Assembly: GCF_959020145.1 (NCBI RefSeq)
Contig: NZ_CAUEQY010000003.1
Location: 62,001-126,000 of the forward strand
DNA: 64,000 nt
Reading direction: 5' to 3'
Source of the DNA: an uncultured Bifidobacterium sp.
GTDB taxonomy: Bacteria; Actinomycetota; Actinomycetes; Actinomycetales; Bifidobacteriaceae
Shown here: positions 17,374 through 26,010 of the stretch, in pieces
Numbering within the stretch: the first letter of the stretch is position 1
Layout of the letters: each line of letters opens with the position of its first letter
The notes under the pieces: generated by a model
Told to the model about the DNA's origin: nothing
Seen by the model: the letters and a program-made list of their open reading frames with translations, nothing else
Databases searched by the model: none
Position numbers and translations under genes: made by a program

Positions 17374-20250
17374 TCACTGCTCGTTCTGGCCGTGGCACAT
17401 CTTGTACTTACGGCCAGAACCGCATGGGCACTGGGCGTTCTTGCCGGTTCCCGGGAAAGTGCGGCCATCCGCCCACGGAGAGTGGAGTTCCTCGCTCTTC
17501 GGACGCTTGTTGGCCGGGACCTTGCCTTCGGCATGGCTGATCGGCTGCATGCCGACGATGCCCTTCTCGTTCTTCTGCTCGTCAGCCAGTTCATCGATGG
17601 TGGTCTTTTCGGCCTCGTCATCGGTCTCCGGCTCTGCAGGAGCGGATTCGCCGGTCGCGGCGGCTTCGCCGTCCAGACCCATTACGGCCTCGGCGGCGTT
17701 CACGGCCTCATCCTCATCGGATTCGGTCTCCTCGTCCTCGGTCATGGCCACGCGTTCGATGTCCACGTGGAACAGCAGCTGGATGGTTTCCTCCTTGATG
17801 GCTTCGATCATGGAGTTGTACATCTGGTAGCCTTCACGCTGGTATTCGACCAGCGGGTCGCGCTGGCCCATACCGCGCAGGCCGATGCCGTCCTTGAGGT
17901 AGTCCATCTCGTAGAGGTGTTCACGCCACTTGCGGTCGAGCACGGCGAGCACCACGCGGCGCTCGAGCTGGCGCAGGCCTTCGCTGCCGAGCTTGTCTTC
18001 GAAATCGGAGTACTGGTCCTTGGCGTCGGAGACGATGAGCTCCTTCAGGGCCTCAACGGCCTTGTCGCCCTTGAGCTTGTCGACGGCGTCCTTGGCCGCT
18101 TCCTGCTCCACGGCGATCGGGTACACGGAGGAGATGGCCTTGAACAGACCGTCCCAATCCCAATCGGCCGGCTTGTCGGAACCGTTGTTGGCGCCCTTGA
18201 TGTAGCTCAGCACGGTGTCGTCGATGAACTTGAGGATGTCCTCGTGGATATCCGCGCCCTTCAGCACAGCCTGACGCTCCGCATAGATGACGGTGCGCTG
18301 CTTGTTCATCACGTCATCGTACTTCAGCACGTTCTTACGGATTTCGAAGTTACGCGATTCGACGGCCTTCTGTGCGGTGCGCACGCCCTTGGAAACGCTC
18401 TTGGCTTCGATCGGCTCGCCTTCCGGCATGCCCTTGGCCATGACACGCGCCACCAGCTGGGTGTTGAACAGACGCATCAGATCGTCCTCGAGGGACAGGT
18501 AGAAACGGGATTCACCCGGATCTCCCTGACGGCCGGAACGGCCGCGCAGCTGGTTGTCGATACGGCGGGATTCGTGGCGCTCGGTGCCGAGCACGTACAG
18601 ACCGCCGAGCTTGACGACTTCCTCATGCTCGTCCTTGACCTGGTCCTTGATTTCGGCCAAAGTGCCCGGCCAACGCTTCTCGTACTCGTCCGGAGTGTCA
18701 TCCGGAGAATAGCCTTCGGACTTGAGCTTCGCATCGGCGAGGAACTCGACGTTGCCGCCGAGCATGATATCGGTACCACGGCCTGCCATGTTGGTGGCCA
18801 CGGTGACGGCGCCCTTACGGCCTGCGACGGCCACAACGGCGGCTTCCTTGTCATGCTGCTTCGCGTTCAGCACCTGGTGAGGAATCTTGGCCACGTCAAG
18901 CAGAGAGGACACGACTTCGGAGGATTCCACGGATGCGGTACCCAGCAGGACCGGCTGGCCCTTCTTGTGGCGCTTGGCCACATCACGGACGATGGCGGCG
19001 AGCTTTTCCTTCTTGGTACGGAAGATCAGATCGTCCTTATCCTCGCGGATCATCGGCTTGTTGGTCGGAATCGGCAGCACGCCCAGCTTGTAGGTGCCCA
19101 TGAATTCGGCGGCTTCGGTCTCTGCGGTACCGGTCATGCCTGCCAGCTTGTCGTACATGCGGAAGTAGTTCTGCAGGGTGATGGTGGCGAAGGTCTGGTT
19201 TTCGGCCTTGACCTCCACGCCTTCCTTGGCTTCGATGGCTTGGTGCAGACCCTCGTTGTAACGGCGGCCCGGCAGGATACGTCCGGTGTGCTCGTCGACG
19301 ATGAGCACTTCGCCGCCGGTCACGACGTAGTCGCGGTCACGCAGGAACAGCTCCTTGGCCTTGATGGCGTTGTTCAGATAGCCGATCAATGCGGTGTTGT
19401 TCGGTTCGTACAGGTTGTCGATGCCGAGATAGTCCTCGACCTTGGTGATGCCCGGATCAAGGATGCCGACGACCTTCTTCTTCTCGTCGACCTCATAGTC
19501 CTCGTCACGGTTGAGCTTCAGAACCAGGCGCGCGAACTGGCGGTACCAGCGGGTCACGTCGCCCTCGGCCGGACCGGAGATGATCAACGGGGTACGAGCC
19601 TCATCGATAAGAATGGAGTCGACCTCATCGACGATGGCGTAGTGGTGGCCACGCTGTACGAGATCGGACTTCTCCCACGCCATGTTGTCGCGCAGGTAAT
19701 CAAAACCGAATTCGTTGTTGGTGCCGTAGGTGATGTCTGCATTGTACTGCTTGCGACGCTCCGGCGGCTTCTGGTTGGTGATGATGCAGCCGGTGCTCAT
19801 GCCGAGGAAGCGGTAGACACGGCCCATCAGCTCGGCCTGGTAGCTGGCCAGATAGTCGTTGACGGTGACGACATGGACGCCCTTGCCGTCAAGTGCGTTC
19901 AAGTATGCGGGTAGCGTGGCCACGAGGGTCTTGCCTTCACCGGTCTTCATTTCGGCGATGTTGCCCCAGTGCAATGCGGCGCCGCCCATGAGCTGCACGT
20001 CGAAGTGGCGCAGGCCCAAGGTTCGCTTGGACGCCTCACGCACGGTGGCAAAAGCTTCCGGCATGAGCTTGTCAAGGGACTCGCCGTTTTCGATACGCTG
20101 CTTGAACTTGGCGGTCTGGCCCTTGAGCTCCTCGTCGTCAAGCGCCGCGATCTCGTCCTCCAAGGCGTTCGTCGCTTTGGCCACGTTCTCAAGCTTCTTG
20201 ATCTGTCGGCCTTCACCCATGCGTAGGGCTTTGTCAACGATATCTACCAC
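17374..20250 (-). CDS. secA: Preprotein translocase ATPase SecA
   Basis: Motor that drives unfolded preproteins through SecYEG. About 958 residues from a GTG at 20250 with AAAGGGAG five bases upstream. Key features: [19 protein letters not shown] (Walker A), [17 protein letters not shown] (DEAD region), [45 protein letters not shown]. After an acidic Glu/Ala-rich linker the C-terminus carries the zinc-binding [14 protein letters not shown] motif that contacts SecB-like partners or ribosomes. It is the SecA1 housekeeping type. It has its own strong terminator. Confidence 0.97.
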   Translation of the reverse strand: MVDIVDKALRMGEGRQIKKLENVAKATNALEDEIAALDDEELKGQTAKFKQRIENGESLDKLMPEAFATVREASKRTLGLRHFDVQLMGGAALHWGNIAEMKTGEGKTLVATLPAYLNALDGKGVHVVTVNDYLASYQAELMGRVYRFLGMSTGCIITNQKPPERRKQYNADITYGTNNEFGFDYLRDNMAWEKSDLVQRGHHYAIVDEVDSILIDEARTPLIISGPAEGDVTRWYRQFARLVLKLNRDEDYEVDEKKKVVGILDPGITKVEDYLGIDNLYEPNNTALIGYLNNAIKAKELFLRDRDYVVTGGEVLIVDEHTGRILPGRRYNEGLHQAIEAKEGVEVKAENQTFATITLQNYFRMYDKLAGMTGTAETEAAEFMGTYKLGVLPIPTNKPMIREDKDDLIFRTKKEKLAAIVRDVAKRHKKGQPVLLGTASVESSEVVSSLLDVAKIPHQVLNAKQHDKEAAVVAVAGRKGAVTVATNMAGRGTDIMLGGNVEFLADAKLKSEGYSPDDTPDEYEKRWPGTLAEIKDQVKDEHEEVVKLGGLYVLGTERHESRRIDNQLRGRSGRQGDPGESRFYLSLEDDLMRLFNTQLVARVMAKGMPEGEPIEAKSVSKGVRTAQKAVESRNFEIRKNVLKYDDVMNKQRTVIYAERQAVLKGADIHEDILKFIDDTVLSYIKGANNGSDKPADWDWDGLFKAISSVYPIAVEQEAAKDAVDKLKGDKAVEALKELIVSDAKDQYSDFEDKLGSEGLRQLERRVVLAVLDRKWREHLYEMDYLKDGIGLRGMGQRDPLVEYQREGYQMYNSMIEAIKEETIQLLFHVDIERVAMTEDEETESDEDEAVNAAEAVMGLDGEAAATGESAPAEPETDDEAEKTTIDELADEQKNEKGIVGMQPISHAEGKVPANKRPKSEELHSPWADGRTFPGTGKNAQCPCGSGRKYKMCHGQNEQ

Positions 20251-20369
20251 AATCACTCCCTTTGTGTATGGTGACTTTCCTCGATTGAGGATAGTCGCTT
20301 TCTCGCGATTTCCGAAAAGCTCCGTCCATTTTACGTAAGTTTTGACGTATCTTGTTTTTCGCATAAGAA

Positions 20370-20402
20370 AAGAGGCCCGCATGTATGACATGCGAGCCTC
20401 TT
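20370..20402 (-). terminator. hpf terminator
   Basis: Inverted repeat (20370-20384 with 20388-20402, one internal mismatch) followed on the minus strand by TTTTCTTATG. It lies 26 bp past the hpf stop codon and ahead of secA. Confidence 0.8.
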
Positions 20403-20428
20403 ATCGTTCAGTTTTCAGCCATCAGCCA

Positions 20429-21091
20429 TTACTTCTTGGCCACATTCTCCGGAGTGTCGATTTCGAAGACGCCGTAGCTCCAACCGTGACGGTGGTAGAC
20501 GACGGACGGACGACCGGTTTCCTTGTTGACGAACAGGAAGAAGTCGTGACCGATCAGCTCCATCTCGTACAGGGCCTCGTCAATGGTCATCGGCTCGGCG
20601 ATGTGCAGCTTGCGGCGGATGACGATTGGGGTGTCGCCGACCTGGACCTCGACGGATTCGCCAGGGCCGAGATCAGCGGAAACGGCGTCGGCCGGGCTAT
20701 TGTTCGGCGCTTCCGGCTCCGGCTCCTCGACGACGACCGGCTCGACCGGGCCCAGATCGACCGGGACCGGATCGGTGTAGCCACGACGATGGTCCTTGCG
20801 GCGGTCGCGGGTACGGCGCAGACGAAGCGTCAGCTTGTCGAGAGCCAAATCGAGCGCGCTGAACTCGTCGGCGCTGGAGGCTTCGGCACGCACCACGGTA
20901 CGACCTGCGATGACGGTGATCTCAACGCGCTTGGCGGTGTCGGCCTGACGCGGATTGCCCTCGTGGGACAGCACAATCTGGACACGCTGCGCATCCGGGG
21001 CGATAGCGGTCACACGATTCATCTTGCTTTCGACAACGTCACGGAACCTTTGCTTGATCTGCGTATGACGTCCGGTAACGACGATTTCCAT
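20429..21091 (-). CDS. hpf: Long-form ribosome hibernation promoting factor
   Basis: Binds the 30S decoding region and dimerises ribosomes into 100S particles in stationary phase. 220 residues. The N-terminal S30AE domain (1-105) has VVTGRHTQIKQRFRD and ALDLALDKLTLRLRR; a Pro/Glu-rich linker follows, and the C-terminal dimerisation domain (about 155-212) has IAEPMTIDEALYEMELIGHDFFLF with NKETGRPSVVYHRH. GGGAGG lies seven bases upstream of the ATG. It is transcribed just upstream of secA, an order seen across actinobacteria, but a terminator separates them. Confidence 0.93.
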   Translation of the reverse strand: MEIVVTGRHTQIKQRFRDVVESKMNRVTAIAPDAQRVQIVLSHEGNPRQADTAKRVEITVIAGRTVVRAEASSADEFSALDLALDKLTLRLRRTRDRRKDHRRGYTDPVPVDLGPVEPVVVEEPEPEAPNNSPADAVSADLGPGESVEVQVGDTPIVIRRKLHIAEPMTIDEALYEMELIGHDFFLFVNKETGRPSVVYHRHGWSYGVFEIDTPENVAKK

Positions 21092-21251
21092 GTGGACCTC
21101 CCTAGACTCAAGCGGTGTTACCCGCTATATACGGACCAAACAGCTGCTTCGCTGTTCGGTAGTCAACATTGTAGCCGCAACATTGTGATTTCACTGAAAA
21201 GTTGACGCAAGAAAAATAAAGTTTTTTTGATTTTCCTTTCGTCCGTTTTCT

Positions 21252-21260
21252 TGCTATCAT
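21252..21260 (+). promoter_or_regulatory. Extended -10 element of rnpB
   Basis: TGC followed by TATCAT ends 10 bases before the predicted 5' end of RNase P RNA. The TGn-TATnAT form makes an extended -10 box; no good -35 is present at the right distance. Confidence 0.5.
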
Positions 21261-21269
21261 AGTGCATTT

Positions 21270-21627
21270 GAGACCTCTTGATGGCCGCGACCGATCCGTC
21301 GGTTGAGGAACTTCCGGGCTCCATAGAGCACGATGGCGGATAACGTCCGCCCAGGGCGACCTGAGAGATAGCGCAGCAGAGAATAGACCGCCTTACCGGT
21401 TTCGGCCGGTGGGTAAGGGTGAAACGGCGGTGTAAGAGACCACCGGGCCGCTGGTGACAGTTGGCCGCATGGCAAGCCTCATCGGGAGCAAGGCCAAGCA
21501 GAAGGCGTTCGAGGACTGCTCGTCCGAAGCCTTCGGGTAGGCTGCTAGAGCCTGACGGCAACGCCAGGTCGAGATGGATGGCCATCCGTGCCGTTGGCAC
21601 GACAGAACCCGGGGTATAAGAGGTCTC
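21270..21627 (+). ncRNA. rnpB: RNase P RNA, bacterial type A
   Basis: Catalytic RNA that removes 5' leaders from precursor tRNAs. The ends pair perfectly as stem P1 (21270-21279 GAGACCTCTT with 21618-21627 AAGAGGTCTC). Conserved cores are visible: GAGGAACTTCCGGGCTCC (CR I), GGTAAGGGTGAAACGGC and GTAAGAGACCACCG (CR II/III), and ACAGAACCCGGGGTATA (CR V). CR I departs from the usual GAGGAAAGTCCGGG at two or three positions. About 358 bases, normal for type A. It is divergent from hpf and convergent with recX. Confidence 0.93.
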
Positions 21628-21711
21628 ACTCTCCACTCTTTATGTTTTGAGGATTTCTTTACACCAGCCTCTTTATGAAACTGACGTCACGCCCTTGGTC
21701 AACGGTCGCCG

Positions 21712-22407
21712 TCAATCAAACAGTTCCTGTGCGATTTGGCGCAGAATCTCAGGATTATGGCCTTTTCTGCCGCCCGCGCTCCAGAAGCGGCGCCTACGTG
21801 CATCGCGTTCCAGACCGGCGGTTTTTCTCGCGGTTCTACGGCCTAATTCCCATGCGGCTTCAGTAAACACGCCGTAGGATTCCGCCTCATCACAAACCTG
21901 TTGGGCCAGCCTACGGTCGACGCCTTTCCGTGTAAGCTCAGCGACCGCGCCCCTACATCCCATAAGACGGGTCGCACAGTAGCGCACCGCGGATTGCGCG
22001 TAGGCTTCATCGTCAATCAGTTGAACCCTTGTCAGTCTTTCGATGACGTCGTCAACCACTTCAGAGGTATAGCCCTTACCAATCAGGCGCTCACGCAGTG
22101 CGCCGGAAGGTCGAGGCGCAGCGTCCAGCAATCGCAATGCGGCTTCCCTGCATGCGTCAAGATCATTTGGATCCTTTGCGGCAGTAGAATCGCCGTTCCC
22201 GACACGCCCAGCGTGTCGCGCGTGTCGTGGCGTTTTCGTCGCATTTGCGCTTCCAGCGAACAAACTGGAACGGTCAGGTTTCGTTCGACGGTTCCACCTC
22301 TGAACGTTCGTGCGTTCTGGATCCTCTGAAGAAAGGGCAAGGCCCCCAGTATCGGCCGACGCCGGCTGAAGGCCCTGTTCCTTAAGGAAACGTTCGGCGC
22401 TGATCAT
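21712..22407 (-). CDS. recX: RecA regulatory protein RecX
   Basis: Binds RecA filaments and limits their activity. 231 residues. The C-terminal RecX domain shows CREAALRLLDAAPRPSGAL, LIGKGYTSEVVDDVIERL, DDEAYAQSAVRYCATRLM and GVDRRLAQQVCDEA; the N-terminal 80 residues are poorly conserved and polar. It begins three bases past the recA stop codon, so both are translated from one transcript under SOS control. Convergent with rnpB across about 84 bp. Confidence 0.9.
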   Translation of the reverse strand: MISAERFLKEQGLQPASADTGGLALSSEDPERTNVQRWNRRTKPDRSSLFAGSANATKTPRHARHAGRVGNGDSTAAKDPNDLDACREAALRLLDAAPRPSGALRERLIGKGYTSEVVDDVIERLTRVQLIDDEAYAQSAVRYCATRLMGCRGAVAELTRKGVDRRLAQQVCDEAESYGVFTEAAWELGRRTARKTAGLERDARRRRFWSAGGRKGHNPEILRQIAQELFD

Positions 22408-22410
22408 ATG

Positions 22411-23553
22411 TCAGGCTTTGGCGGCTTTTGAAGTTTTGGACGTCTTACCATCATCCGGCGCGCCCGCGGCGTCCTCCGCCCCATCGTCCTCGGCGAACTG
22501 GTCGGTAGGTTTGATCAGACCGAATGCCGCCTTGACCTTGTTCTCGATTTCCTCTGTGAGTTCCGGATTGTCCTTGAGGAACTGACGCACGTTTTCGCGT
22601 CCTTGCCCCAGCTGGTCGCCCTCATAGGTGAACCACGAGCCAGACTTTTTGACGACGTTGGCCTGCAACGCCATATCAAGCACGGAACCTTCCTTGGAGA
22701 TGCCCTCGCCGTACAGCACATCGAATTCGGCGGTCTTGAACGGCGGAGCCATCTTGTTCTTAACAACCTTGACCTTGGTACGGTTGCCGACAGCCTCATC
22801 ACCGTTCTTAATGGTCTGGATACGGCGGATGTCCATACGTACGGACGCGTAGAACTTCAATGCCTTGCCGCCGGTGGTGGTCTCCGGATTACCGAAGAAC
22901 ACGCCAATTTTCTCACGCAACTGGTTGATGAAGATGGCGGTGGTACCGGCTTGCGCCAGCGCACCGGTCATCTTACGCAACGCCTGACTCATCAGGCGCG
23001 CCTGCAGGCCGACATGGCTGTCTCCCATCTCGCCTTCGATTTCCGCTTTCGGCACCAAGGCCGCGACGGAATCGATGACAATCACGTCAAGCGCGCCGGA
23101 ACGAATCAGCATGTCGGCGATTTCCAATGCCTGCTCGCCATTGTCCGGCTGAGAGACGATCAACGAATCGGTGTCGACGCCCAGCTTACGGGCATAGACC
23201 GGATCGAGCGCATGCTCGGCATCGATGAATGCGGCCACACCGCCGGCCTTCTGGGCATTGGCCACCACATGCAGCGCCAATGTGGTCTTACCAGAGGATT
23301 CCGGTCCGTAAATCTCCACAATACGGCCTTTAGGCAGGCCGCCGATGCCTAATGCCATATCCAAAGCCAAGGATCCGGTCGGAATGACCTCGACATCCTG
23401 TTCCGGGCGGTCGCCAAGTCTCATGGCCGATCCCTTGCCGAAGCTTTTCTCGACCTGCGCGAGCGCTGTGTCGAGCGCGGCCTGACGGCGCGGATCGATT
23501 CCATTCGCGGACTTGTTCTGTGCGGCGTTCTTTGCCACGCTCGTCTGTGCCAT
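22411..23553 (-). CDS. recA: Recombinase RecA
   Basis: Strand-exchange protein and co-protease for LexA. About 380 residues from ATG 23553, with AAGGAG five bases upstream. Walker A is GPESSGKT (83-90), and [49 protein letters not shown] (L1/L2 DNA-binding loops) and [14 protein letters not shown] follow. The acidic C-terminal tail ends in Lys/Ala residues. A LexA box lies 218 bp upstream over the predicted promoter, and recX follows. Confidence 0.97.
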   Translation of the reverse strand: MAQTSVAKNAAQNKSANGIDPRRQAALDTALAQVEKSFGKGSAMRLGDRPEQDVEVIPTGSLALDMALGIGGLPKGRIVEIYGPESSGKTTLALHVVANAQKAGGVAAFIDAEHALDPVYARKLGVDTDSLIVSQPDNGEQALEIADMLIRSGALDVIVIDSVAALVPKAEIEGEMGDSHVGLQARLMSQALRKMTGALAQAGTTAIFINQLREKIGVFFGNPETTTGGKALKFYASVRMDIRRIQTIKNGDEAVGNRTKVKVVKNKMAPPFKTAEFDVLYGEGISKEGSVLDMALQANVVKKSGSWFTYEGDQLGQGRENVRQFLKDNPELTEEIENKVKAAFGLIKPTDQFAEDDGAEDAAGAPDDGKTSKTSKAAKA

Positions 23554-23754
23554 GACTACTCCTTGTTGTTGACCGAGACGAATGAATGGATTCACCGTAA
23601 AACCGCATCATCCATCTGCGCAAGTTCAATCGGCCATTGTGGTCGAAGAACATGCATTTCGACACGCCGAAGACCGCTTTCCCTTGAAATTCCAGCATTC
23701 TGAAACTTCGCGGCGAGCCGTTGACGACCTGCCCAATCCGTGCTTCTGTGGATA

Positions 23755-23784
23755 ACTATACCCCATTATCCGAACATCTGTTCG
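23755..23784 (-). promoter_or_regulatory. recA promoter with LexA (SOS) box
   Basis: CGAACATCTGTTCG (23771-23784) matches the Gram-positive SOS box CGAAC-N4-GTTCG exactly. On the minus strand TATAGT (23760-23755) makes a fair -10 box with the LexA site over the -35 region, so LexA binding would block recA-recX transcription. The leader would be about 190 bases. Confidence 0.8.
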
Positions 23785-23815
23785 AAATCGGTGTTTTGCG
23801 ATAGCCGAACTCCGC

Positions 23816-24049
23816 CTAACGCACCGGCATTGGTGGCGCGTTATGGTCCTTTCCCCAACGTTTGGAGTCAGGAATGTTCATCTGGTCGCACAGAACGTTC
23901 CATACCACGCGGGGCTCCTCCCCCATTTCAAGCGCTTCGACGGCTGTCAGACCGTTCAATCGATCAAGCACTTGGTCGCGTGCGAGCGCGCGGCCATAGC
24001 TACGGCCGAGTACCTCTTCAAGCAACTGCCAAAATTCACGTTCCTGCAC
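23816..24049 (-). CDS. DUF3046 protein
   Basis: A 77-residue protein from a GTG start at 24049. It matches the actinobacterial DUF3046 pattern: an opening REFWQLLEEVLGRSYGR, then ALARDQVLDRL, LTAVEALEMGEEPR and VWNVLCDQMNIP. Function unknown. Genes of this family sit upstream of recA in many actinobacteria, as here, between clgR and recA. The GTG was chosen because it begins the conserved region; sequence upstream of it lies inside the clgR terminator. Confidence 0.75.
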   Translation of the reverse strand: MQEREFWQLLEEVLGRSYGRALARDQVLDRLNGLTAVEALEMGEEPRVVWNVLCDQMNIPDSKRWGKDHNAPPMPVR

Positions 24050-24085
24050 GCGCTCAAGTGTACACAGCAAGCGCAACCAAAAGAA

Positions 24086-24115
24086 AACGCCCGACGGAAC
24101 AAGCCGCCGGGCGTT
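24086..24115 (-). terminator. clgR terminator
   Basis: AACGCCCG (24086-24093) pairs with CGGGCGTT (24108-24115); on the minus strand the stem is followed by TTCTTTTGG. It begins 17 bp past the clgR stop codon and would separate clgR from the DUF3046 gene. Confidence 0.7.
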
Positions 24116-24131
24116 AGACGTCCAACAGGAA

Positions 24132-24641
24132 TCAGATTGCGACGGAATCGAGATAATCGGCGACCATGCGCAGCATCTGCGCCGTGGAGACGCCCAACGA
24201 TTGCGCAATCGAGCTCAGCAGCTCGGAGCTGGCCTCTTTTTGGCCACGCTCCACTTCGGAGAGGTAGCCCAACGACACTCCGGCCTTTTCGCTCACCTCA
24301 CGCAACGTTTTGTGGTCATGGGTGCGCAGATCGCGCAGTACATGGCCGATGGCCTCGCGAAGCGATACCTCTCTGGGTCCGTCGGTGGTTTCCGTGGCTG
24401 CCGACATGGATCGTGCGGAAACGCGTTCCGCGTCTTCCTCCCGCCATATGCGGGTCAATGCGGCCTGGCGCTCGTCTTTGGCCTTTTTGGCCGCGCGGGC
24501 ACGCAGCACCTGCTGCTGGGCGAACATCACCGCGCGGCGCTGGGCTGGGGTGAGTTCCCTGACGCGGGCGTTGCCGCTTTGCACCGTGGGAACCATCGCC
24601 TTGAGTTCCATCTGTTCCTTGGTGAGTGTCATCGTGTCCAT
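24132..24641 (-). CDS. clgR: ClgR-type transcriptional regulator
   Basis: XRE-type helix-turn-helix regulator. In actinobacteria ClgR activates clp protease and chaperone genes and is itself degraded by Clp. 169 residues. The DNA-binding domain (about 100-157) reads [17 protein letters not shown] then [20 protein letters not shown], matching ClgR; the N-terminal 95 residues are charged and specific to this genus. The ending with hydrophobic residues (LDSVAI) could act as a degradation signal, which is inference. Located between cinA and DUF3046, the conserved actinobacterial order. Confidence 0.85.
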   Translation of the reverse strand: MDTMTLTKEQMELKAMVPTVQSGNARVRELTPAQRRAVMFAQQQVLRARAAKKAKDERQAALTRIWREEDAERVSARSMSAATETTDGPREVSLREAIGHVLRDLRTHDHKTLREVSEKAGVSLGYLSEVERGQKEASSELLSSIAQSLGVSTAQMLRMVADYLDSVAI

Positions 24642-24703
24642 GCCGCCAGCCCCTTTCGCTTTTCATACGTACGTCCACTATGGTCAACACCCATATTCGT
24701 GGA

Positions 24704-25270
24704 TTATTCCTGTGAAAGTGCTGAAAGAGTCCTCAGTTTTTCCAGAATACATTGCACGGTTTCGTGCCGCACAGCTTCCCGATCACCCTTCAGACGCAGC
24801 TCATAAGCAGCTGTTTGACGCGCACGAATGCCATTGAAGCCACAGGGCAGGGAGCAGCCGATGTACACCAGGCCGGCAGGTTTGTCACCATCCGGTCCTG
24901 GCCCTGCAACACCGGTAGTGGCCAAGCCGATGACACAGTCTCCATCCTCGGTCTGTCGGTATAGTTGCGCGGTTCCCGCAGCCATCTGCCGCGCCACTTC
25001 GGGGTGGACCGCCCCTTCTCGGGCCAGCAGGTCGGCATTCACGCCGAGAATCTTCGCTTTGGCGCGAATGTCGTAGGTCACCGCCGAGCCGAGGAACACT
25101 TTCGATGCGCCTGGTATGCGTACGAAGGCGTCGGCGAGTAGACCTCCCGTCAGTGATTCGGCGGCGGCGATTTTGAAATGGTTGGCTTCGCAATAGCGTA
25201 AAACGGCTGCGGCCAGCTCATCGCATTGCGATTGGCTGGCCGCGGTCGACGAATTTTCGGATTCGCTCAT
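24704..25270 (-). CDS. cinA: CinA C-terminal domain protein, nicotinamide-nucleotide amidohydrolase
   Basis: A 188-residue stand-alone PncC/CinA C-terminal domain that deamidates NMN to nicotinate mononucleotide in pyridine nucleotide salvage. Characteristic sequence: AAAESLTGGLLADAFVRIPGAS, VTYDIRAKAKILGV, GAVHPEVARQMA and GLATTGVAGPGPDGDKPAG. The N-terminal MoaB-like domain of full CinA is absent, which is common. Starts six bases past the pgsA stop codon, so translationally linked to it. Confidence 0.9.
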   Translation of the reverse strand: MSESENSSTAASQSQCDELAAAVLRYCEANHFKIAAAESLTGGLLADAFVRIPGASKVFLGSAVTYDIRAKAKILGVNADLLAREGAVHPEVARQMAAGTAQLYRQTEDGDCVIGLATTGVAGPGPDGDKPAGLVYIGCSLPCGFNGIRARQTAAYELRLKGDREAVRHETVQCILEKLRTLSALSQE

Positions 25271-25276
25271 CGGGAT

Positions 25277-25960
25277 TTACTTGGTTTCCTTTTCGGATTT
25301 TGCGGTCTTCTTACGTCCGCCGAACGTGTTGACGAGGTATTCGCCGCCCGAATACAGGCATAGAATCAACGCCAGGTAAATCAGGGCGTACGTGATCGTG
25401 TAATAAACGGTCATCCACAGCGGAGTGGCGTTCATGCCATCAGCGAGGCTCCACATCGGCAGCATGAGCATGGCAAGGCCGATGCACTGGCACAGGGTCT
25501 TGTACTTGCCGGCTTGGGATGCGGCGATGACCTTGCCGCCGGTGTCGATGACGAAGAAACGCATGATGGTGATGCCGATCTCACGGATGAGGAACAGCGC
25601 GGTCACGACCCAGCCGAGCACTGCGTTGCCGAATTCGTTGAAGATGGCGGCGACGATCAGCGTGCCGCAGGTGAGCAGCTTATCTGCGATTGGGTCCATG
25701 AGCTTGCCCAGTTCGGTGACCTGGTTATATTTGCGGGCCATCCAACCGTCGAGCTTATCGGTGCAGGCGGCGATGATGAAGATAATCGCCGCCACCCAGC
25801 GCATAGTCGTGTTTTTGGTACCCCATGCGCCTGCCATGACGTACAACGCCAGGAAGATGACGACCAGGACGATACGAGAGAAAGTGACGATGTTCGGCGG
25901 GGCGTTCCACCCGTCAAGCAGGGACGATTTGCGTTCTTCTTGCTTTTCCATACCGTTCAC
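25277..25960 (-). CDS. pgsA: CDP-diacylglycerol-glycerol-3-phosphate 3-phosphatidyltransferase
   Basis: Makes phosphatidylglycerol phosphate in the membrane. 227 residues with about five hydrophobic helices. The full CDP-alcohol phosphotransferase motif D-x2-DG-x2-AR-x8-G-x3-D-x3-D spans Asp68 to Asp93 (DKLDGWMAR, then GKLMDPIADK). Follows ftsK by 50 bp on the same strand and is followed at once by cinA, an order also found in other actinobacteria. Confidence 0.93.
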   Translation of the reverse strand: MNGMEKQEERKSSLLDGWNAPPNIVTFSRIVLVVIFLALYVMAGAWGTKNTTMRWVAAIIFIIAACTDKLDGWMARKYNQVTELGKLMDPIADKLLTCGTLIVAAIFNEFGNAVLGWVVTALFLIREIGITIMRFFVIDTGGKVIAASQAGKYKTLCQCIGLAMLMLPMWSLADGMNATPLWMTVYYTITYALIYLALILCLYSGGEYLVNTFGGRKKTAKSEKETK

Positions 25961-26010
25961 GTTACCCCGATACCACTACTTGGCGCAATGCGTGCGATTG
26001 TCGCGTTCCA

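Noticed and set aside
17392..19914. 840-codon plus-strand open frame over secA
   Set aside because: Antisense shadow with no recognisable domain and His/Leu/Val-rich composition; secA is unambiguous.
21202..21207. TTGACG as -35 box of rnpB
   Set aside because: It is 47 bp from the TATCAT box, far outside the usual 16-18 bp spacing.
24050..24208. N-terminal extension of the DUF3046 protein
   Set aside because: It crosses the clgR terminator and lacks family similarity; the GTG at 24049 begins the conserved domain.
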